This document shows positions 8,205 through 13,055 of a DNA stretch of 13,055 bases, piece by piece. The number at the start of each line of letters is the position of its first letter. Position 1 is the first letter of the stretch. The notes under the pieces were generated by a model that made no database searches, had not been told where the DNA came from, and saw only the letters and a program-made list of their open reading frames with translations. The DNA is from Verrucomicrobiota bacterium (GTDB lineage: Bacteria > Verrucomicrobiota > Verrucomicrobiia > Chthoniobacterales > UBA10450): the NCBI GenBank assembly GCA_003219925.1, contig QHQU01000154.1:1-13055 (forward strand). The letters are read 5' to 3'. The position numbers were made by a program, and so were the translations under genes.

Positions 8205-8242
8205 CACCACAACCAGGCGCCTTGGCGCTGCCCGCCATTTTA

Positions 8243-11200
8243 ATGCATCTTCAATCGCTCGAGCTCTTCGGCTTCAAGTCGTTCGCCGATAAAACAATCT
8301 TTAATTTTCACGAAGGCGTGACTGCCATTGTCGGCCCCAACGGCTGCGGGAAATCCAATGTTTGCGACGCCGTCCGCTGGGTTTTAGGCGAACAATCCGC
8401 CAAATCGCTTCGGGGCGGCGAGATGGCCGACGTCATTTTCAACGGCGCCGAGTCGCGCAAGCCGCTCGGTTTTGCCGAAGTTTCGCTGAACTTCACCGAG
8501 TGCGCGGAGGAGCTCGGAGTCGATTGGCACGAGGTGCGGGTAACGCGACGAATTTATCGCGATGGCAATTCCGAATATTTCTTAAACAAAACCGGATGCC
8601 GCTTAAAGGACATCCACAGCTTGTTCGCTGACACCGGCGTCGGGCGCGCTGCCTACTCCATCATGGAGCAAGGCAAGATCGACCTGATCCTGAGTTCGCG
8701 TCCGGAAGATCGACGCAGCGTTTTCGAAGAAGCAGCCGGAATCACCAAATACAAAACACAAAAGAAAGAAGCGCTCCGCAAGTTGGAGGCGACGGAAGCA
8801 AATCTGTTGCGCATCGGCGATATCATTAAGGAAGTGAAGCGCCAGATTGGTTCGCTGCAACGGCAGGCCGGCAAGGCGCGGCGATATCAGGCGCTGCATG
8901 CGGACCTGCAAGTGCTCGATACTCATTTCTCACACCGCAAACTGCAGAGCCTCGAGCAGGAACTCAGCGAATGCACCGCCGAGATCGCGCGGATTTCGGA
9001 AGCCGGGCAAACGACGCGGGATCAGATTAATGATGGCGAAGCGCGCTTGGCCGCTGCGCGCCGCGGACTCGACGCCGCGGACGAAAAGATCACGGGCGCG
9101 CGGGCCAAGGTGCAGCAGCTCGAAAATGAGATCGCATCCCTTCGGCACCGGATCGAGTTCAACGAAAAACATGCCGTGGAGTTGCAGCAATGGATCGATC
9201 GCAGCCGCCGCGAGATCGAATCGGCGGAAATAAAATTGCATGAACAAAACGCGGAGATCGAATCCGCCAACGCACTGGTGGAGGAGACGGCCCGATTGCT
9301 TGAGCAAAAGAACCAACAACTCGAGCACTTGACGGCGGACGCCAGCCAGCGGCGCGAAGTTTTTCACGCCTCGGATCAGAAGCTGCGCGACGTCCAAATG
9401 AGTTTGTCGAAAGATGAAGTGCGACTCGCCACCATCGCGGAAGATTTGCGCGAATTATGCGAACGGCGTGATGCGACCAACCGCGATGCGGAGACGCGGC
9501 GTGCCAGGATTGCGGCAGCCGGCACCGGCCACAAGACATTACACGCCAAGGTCATAGAGGCGCGCGCCGCGACCGAAGCGGAACGACAAACAGTTGAGCA
9601 ACTTTTCGCCCGTGCCCGTTCGCAGGAGGAAACGCTACGCCAGAACCAGAGCGCGCTGGCCGTGGTCGAGAGAAAACTAGCAGCAATCGACCGCGCGATC
9701 GCCGAGAAAGAATCCCGTCACGAAGTTTTACGTCAACTCAATGAGGAAGGCGAGGGACTGGTGCAAGGTTCGCAAGCGTTGTTGAAGAGTAAAGAATTTG
9801 AATTTGCCGGCGCGCTGGCGGCCCAACTCGACGTTTCGCATGAATTTGTCCCGGCAATCGAAGCTGCGCTGGGCCGAAATCTTCATGCGCTGGTTTTGCG
9901 CGATAACGCGCGCGCAGCGGAAATCGTTTCTTATTTGAATCAACAGCAGCTGGGTCAGGCCGCACTTGTTCTCGAGCGAATCGACCATCGCGATCGTCCG
10001 GCTTCTAAAGATTTGCCGCAAAATGCGATTGGTTGGGTCGCTGATAAAGTGCGGACCCCCGCTGCGCTTGAGGCGTTGGTGAAGGGTTTGCTCCATAACG
10101 TCGCGTTGTTTGAAAATCTGGAGGAAGCGTTAAATGCGATCGCGAAAAATTCCGAGATCGCAGCCACCACTTTGCGCGGCGAATACATTTCACACGAAGG
10201 AATTCTCTTCGGCGGGAGTGGAAAGGTTAGATCGGATTCGTTGCTTGAGCGCAAAGCGCGGATCGATGCGATCGCGAGGGAGCTGATCGATTTGAAACGC
10301 GAACAGGCCGCGGTGGAGCGGCGGCGGGTTACGGCGGAATCAGCAATCGCCGGGGGCACGACGGCATTGGAAAAGGCAGTCGCCTTACATCAGGAAGCGC
10401 AGGCCATGCAAACCGCATCAATCTCGAAAATTTCGGAACTGGAACGCGAACAGCATTCCGCGGAGCGCGAACTGGAGTCGCTCGAATTCGAACGCTCAAC
10501 CCTCGAGCGACAAATCGCATCGGCAGACGCACAGATTCAACAACTCGAGGAACAAAGCGCACAGCTCAAAGGAAAAATCGCCGGCGACCGCGGCGAGATC
10601 GCGCTTTTGGAAGCGCAACGAAACGAAGCATTGCGCCAGGAAGAAGATGCAAGTGCGCTTCTGGCAGAGTTGCGCATCGCCGCGGCGACACATGAACAGA
10701 AACATCAGAATTTGCTGGCGCAGCGCGCACCCATGCTGGCGCGGCAAATGGAGCTGGCGGAATTGATGGCGACGCGACGGGCCGATATTGAGAATTACGA
10801 AGCGCGATTGATCGCGCAGGGAGCGGAAGACGACGCGGCGAGGAATGCAATCGAACAGCAGAGACAGGAATGCACACGGCGCGAAGCGGAGATTTGGAAA
10901 TTGGTGGCCGAACGCGCCAGCCAGTTGGAAACAATCAACTCCGATGAAGCCAATCTACGAGCGGTACGTGATCGTTTAAGCGAATTACAGGAGAAACGCG
11001 GAACCCATTCCGTGCGACAGACGCAATTGCAGCTTCAGATCGAGCATCTGGCCGAGCATGTGATGGAACGTTACCGGATTGATTTGCGCCTGTTCGAGCC
11101 CGACACGCAGGCGCACGAAAAAGTTCTGCATGCGCAGCTCAAGCGCGCGGTGCGCCCCGAATCTGTAGTCGCGGTTGCTGGCCGCGGCGAAGAATTACGC

Positions 11201-11989
11201 CACGAAAAGGATCCGCGCCTCGCGGCCGCGGCTACGGAAGATCAGCAAAAACTCATTGCCGATCTCACGCGTCAGCTCGAAAACATGGGCCCAGTAAATC
11301 TCGAGGCTGTCCAGGAATACGACGAACTAGAGGAGCGCTACCGTTTTCTGGAGACGCAGAACACCGACCTGACGAATTCGCGGCGTGAATTACTGGATGT
11401 CATCGCCCGGATCAATTCGACCACGAAGGAACTTTTCGCCGAAACATTCGCGCAGGTGCGAGCAAATTTCCGCGAGATGTTTGCCGAGCTTTTCGGGGGC
11501 GGCCGCGCCGATCTGCAATTAATGGATGAGAACGATGCACTCAATTGCGGAATCGAAATCATCGCCAAGCCGCCAGGCAAACAATTACAAAGCATCTCTC
11601 TTTTGAGCGGAGGCGAGCGGACGATGACGGCCGTCGCGCTTTTGTTTGCCATTTACATGGTGCGGCCGAGTCCGTTTTGTGTGCTCGATGAAATGGATGC
11701 GCCGCTCGATGAATCCAACATCAATCGCTTTATCAAGGTGCTGGAGCGGTTCGTCTCGCAAAGCCAGTTCATCATCATCACCCACAACAAGCGTACCATC
11801 GCCAAGGCCGATATTCTTTACGGCGTGACGATGGAAGAACGCGGGGTAAGTAAACTGGTAGGAATGAAAATGACCCCGCCACGAAAGGCGGAAGCGAACG
11901 GCGCGAGCGCGCGGCCAGAAGACGCGACGCAGCGACATTTTTCGATGGCGGAAGAATCACCCCGGGTCAGTTCGCTCGCCGCAAGGTAG
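8243..11989 (+). CDS. smc: Chromosome segregation protein SMC
   Basis: A 1248-residue SMC ATPase, slightly longer than the usual 1150-1200. It forms V-shaped dimers that organise and separate chromosomes, normally with ScpA and ScpB, which are not in this window. The N-terminal head starts MHLQSLELFGFKSFADKT and has Walker A G31-PNGCGKS-N39. Coiled coil runs about 170-515. The hinge lies about 520-657 (AGALAAQLDV through GGSGKVRS), and the returning coil runs about 660-1010. The C-terminal head has MGPVNLEAVQEY near 1014, signature LS1122-GGERT, Walker B VLD1149-E1150, D-loop APLDES and switch H1181 in ITHNKRT. Every ATPase element is intact. The last 39 residues, after LVGMKM, are a charged, low-complexity tail beyond the normal end of the family. 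ATG 8243 is chosen because it precedes the universal first strand; an upstream TTG at 8192 would add 17 unconserved residues. No Shine-Dalgarno is present. Confidence 0.97.
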   Translation: MHLQSLELFGFKSFADKTIFNFHEGVTAIVGPNGCGKSNVCDAVRWVLGEQSAKSLRGGEMADVIFNGAESRKPLGFAEVSLNFTECAEELGVDWHEVRVTRRIYRDGNSEYFLNKTGCRLKDIHSLFADTGVGRAAYSIMEQGKIDLILSSRPEDRRSVFEEAAGITKYKTQKKEALRKLEATEANLLRIGDIIKEVKRQIGSLQRQAGKARRYQALHADLQVLDTHFSHRKLQSLEQELSECTAEIARISEAGQTTRDQINDGEARLAAARRGLDAADEKITGARAKVQQLENEIASLRHRIEFNEKHAVELQQWIDRSRREIESAEIKLHEQNAEIESANALVEETARLLEQKNQQLEHLTADASQRREVFHASDQKLRDVQMSLSKDEVRLATIAEDLRELCERRDATNRDAETRRARIAAAGTGHKTLHAKVIEARAATEAERQTVEQLFARARSQEETLRQNQSALAVVERKLAAIDRAIAEKESRHEVLRQLNEEGEGLVQGSQALLKSKEFEFAGALAAQLDVSHEFVPAIEAALGRNLHALVLRDNARAAEIVSYLNQQQLGQAALVLERIDHRDRPASKDLPQNAIGWVADKVRTPAALEALVKGLLHNVALFENLEEALNAIAKNSEIAATTLRGEYISHEGILFGGSGKVRSDSLLERKARIDAIARELIDLKREQAAVERRRVTAESAIAGGTTALEKAVALHQEAQAMQTASISKISELEREQHSAERELESLEFERSTLERQIASADAQIQQLEEQSAQLKGKIAGDRGEIALLEAQRNEALRQEEDASALLAELRIAAATHEQKHQNLLAQRAPMLARQMELAELMATRRADIENYEARLIAQGAEDDAARNAIEQQRQECTRREAEIWKLVAERASQLETINSDEANLRAVRDRLSELQEKRGTHSVRQTQLQLQIEHLAEHVMERYRIDLRLFEPDTQAHEKVLHAQLKRAVRPESVVAVAGRGEELRHEKDPRLAAAATEDQQKLIADLTRQLENMGPVNLEAVQEYDELEERYRFLETQNTDLTNSRRELLDVIARINSTTKELFAETFAQVRANFREMFAELFGGGRADLQLMDENDALNCGIEIIAKPPGKQLQSISLLSGGERTMTAVALLFAIYMVRPSPFCVLDEMDAPLDESNINRFIKVLERFVSQSQFIIITHNKRTIAKADILYGVTMEERGVSKLVGMKMTPPRKAEANGASARPEDATQRHFSMAEESPRVSSLAAR

Positions 11990-12007
11990 CGCGAGCTCCG
12001 TTTTTCC

Positions 12008-12091
12008 GTCATCCTGAGCTGCAGCCGAGGCATCCCGGTGCGAAAGCTTTAAGGTAACGCTACGGGATCCCTCGACTTTGCTCGGGATGAC
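12008..12091. repeat. Imperfect palindromic intergenic repeat
   Basis: The left arm GTCATCCTGAGC (12008-12019) pairs with the right arm GCTCGGGATGAC (12080-12091), with one T-G wobble. Further inside, CGAGG (12026-12030) pairs with CCTCG (12070-12074), and ATCCC (12032-12036) with GGGAT (12064-12068). The whole 84 bp could fold as one long hairpin or cruciform with a loop of about 27 bases. The right arm recurs at 83-95. No T-run follows directly, so termination of smc transcription is possible but not shown. It fills most of the 168-bp gap between smc and the E1 gene. Confidence 0.7.
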
Positions 12092-12121
12092 ACAGGGGTC
12101 GCCGGAATTAACGAAAATTTT

Positions 12122-12151
12122 TTGCGCAGCCGCCCGGATGTTGGCTACAAT
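12122..12151 (+). promoter_or_regulatory. Candidate sigma-70 promoter giving a leaderless E1 alpha mRNA
   Basis: TTGCGC (12122-12127) and TACAAT (12146-12151, five of six -10 positions) are separated by 18 bp. The stretch 12106-12123, rich in A and T with an A4T6 core, lies directly upstream like an UP element. The expected start of transcription, seven bases past the -10 box, is 12158, the A of the E1 ATG. No Shine-Dalgarno lies between the promoter and the ATG, which fits initiation on a leaderless message. Confidence 0.5.
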
Positions 12152-12157
12152 CGTCCG

Positions 12158-13055
12158 ATGCTGCAAACTGCGCGCCCAAAGCAAAAATCCCAACCGAAAG
12201 CGCCGGCTCCCGGAAAATATCTCGAGGCCTTTCGCTGGATGCTGCTGACGCGAACATTCGAAGAAAAACTGGCCAGCATGTATCGTGGCGGTCGGATTAC
12301 AGGGGGCGTCTACATCGGCAAAGGCCAGGAAGCGGTCAGCGTCGCTTGCGGAATTTTCCTACAGAAAGGAGATATCTTCGCGCCTCTCATTCGTGACCAG
12401 GCCGGCCGGTCGGCCTTTGGTGAACCGCTGGTCGATGTCGCACGCACCTATCTTGGTTCGCGCGCGGGACCGATGCGAGGACGCGATGGCAACATTCACC
12501 GCGGCAAACCACGCGACGGCCAGCTGGCGATGATCAGCCATCTGGGCGCGATGGTTTCCGTGGTCGTCGGCTCGCTCATGGCAAAGCGCGGACGGGGTGA
12601 GAAAAATTTTATAGGGCTAACGACAATTGGGGAAGGGGGAATGCAAACCGGCGCGACCCATGAAGGAATGAACATCGCCGCGGTCGAGCACGTTCCGCTG
12701 GTGGTGGTCGCGACCAATAATCATTACGCCTATTCCACTCCGAACGATCGCGAATTTGCCTGCGCCAACCTAGTCGATCGCGCCCGCGGTTACGGCTTCG
12801 AAGGCTATGAATTGGACGGCACCGACCTGGCACAATGCCTTGAGGTAATCGGCTCGGCCGTGAAACGCGCCCGCGCCGGTCGCCCACCGCAGCTCGTGGT
12901 CGCCTCCATCCTTCGCCTCGCCGGTCACGGCGAACACGATGATTTCAGTTACGTCACCGACGATATTCGCAAGGAGCCATTCGCGATTGATTGTCTGAAA
13001 CGTGCGGAAGCATTTATTAAGGAGCGCGACCTGGCCGATGCCGAAACACTCCAGC
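12158..13055 (+). CDS. Thiamine-diphosphate 2-oxo acid dehydrogenase E1, alpha subunit (3' end cut by window)
   Basis: An open frame with no stop from ATG 12158 to the window end, giving 299 codons; the family is usually 320-400 residues, so the C-terminus is missing. It begins MLQTARPKQKSQ, with a basic, proline-rich lead before the conserved LEAFRWMLLTRTFEEKL. Later landmarks are the GGVYIGKGQEAVSVA segment, IRDQAGRSAFG and GRDGNIHRG. The thiamine-diphosphate motif is G158-E159-G160, then 26 residues, then N187-N188, followed by HYAYSTP. It would decarboxylate pyruvate or a branched-chain 2-oxo acid and pass the acyl group to E2 lipoate, pairing with an E1 beta subunit probably encoded just downstream. 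NHYAYSTP favours the branched-chain/acetoin-type side of the family, but substrate is not settled. Unusually, the motif's Mg-binding Asp is Glu (E159). ATG 12158 is the first in-frame start and coincides with the predicted transcription start. Confidence 0.9.
   Translation, partial: MLQTARPKQKSQPKAPAPGKYLEAFRWMLLTRTFEEKLASMYRGGRITGGVYIGKGQEAVSVACGIFLQKGDIFAPLIRDQAGRSAFGEPLVDVARTYLGSRAGPMRGRDGNIHRGKPRDGQLAMISHLGAMVSVVVGSLMAKRGRGEKNFIGLTTIGEGGMQTGATHEGMNIAAVEHVPLVVVATNNHYAYSTPNDREFACANLVDRARGYGFEGYELDGTDLAQCLEVIGSAVKRARAGRPPQLVVASILRLAGHGEHDDFSYVTDDIRKEPFAIDCLKRAEAFIKERDLADAETLQ

Noticed and set aside
8192..8242. TTG start for smc adding 17 residues
   Set aside because: SMC proteins begin directly with the first head strand, matched by ATG 8243.
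8930..9397. A 155-codon minus-strand frame opposite smc
   Set aside because: It is a shadow of the SMC coiled coil, Leu/Phe/Val-rich as expected from the complement of Glu/Gln/Arg-rich coding.
12092..12124. Palindrome at 12008-12091 plus the later T6 run as an intrinsic terminator
   Set aside because: The T-run starts about 25 bases after the hairpin, too far for a standard terminator.
1..13055. tRNA, rRNA, CRISPR array, transposase or defence genes
   Set aside because: No cloverleaf, evenly spaced direct repeats, or characteristic protein motifs were seen on either strand.

Overview
The window looks like an ordinary chromosomal stretch of a moderately GC-rich, free-living Gram-negative bacterium. 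The best guess is a soil Verrucomicrobiota (Chthoniobacterales-like), with Acidobacteriota as the alternative. This rests on the gene types, the short palindromic repeats with GGGATGAC arms, and the scarcity of Shine-Dalgarno sequences. It is inference, since no rRNA or other marker gene is present. All six genes lie on the + strand.

Layout: (1) 115-1923, a secreted Ntn hydrolase of the gamma-glutamyltransferase family, with a 63-bp palindromic repeat inserted in frame just before the autocleavage site. (2) 2004-6062, a 1352-residue hybrid sensor kinase (MASE1, CHASE, three PAS domains, HisKA, HATPase, receiver). It is followed after 20 bp by (3) 6083-6613, a receiver protein ending in a coiled coil with no output domain. 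The pair probably forms one two-component unit. (4) 6728-8056, an APC-superfamily amino acid permease. (5) 8243-11989, a complete smc gene for the chromosome-organising ATPase. (6) 12158 to the window end, the start of a thiamine-diphosphate E1 alpha subunit of a 2-oxo acid dehydrogenase; the end of the gene lies outside.

The non-coding parts are short (no gap exceeds 190 bp) but hold most of the surprises. There is a large imperfect palindrome at 12008-12091, and one arm of the same repeat at 83-95 upstream of the first gene. A nested stem-loop lies at 8111-8152 ahead of smc. A good promoter at 12122-12151 has its -10 box placed so that transcription should begin at the ATG itself, implying a leaderless mRNA. 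The first gene shows a weaker version of the same geometry.

The genes do not form one pathway. Regulation (2, 3), amino acid or peptide handling (1, 4), chromosome structure (5) and central metabolism (6) simply sit side by side. I found no defence system, mobile element with a transposase, CRISPR array or RNA gene, and no convincing undescribed system. The most unusual items are the in-frame repeat, the leaderless geometry and the Asp-to-Glu change in the E1 cofactor motif.
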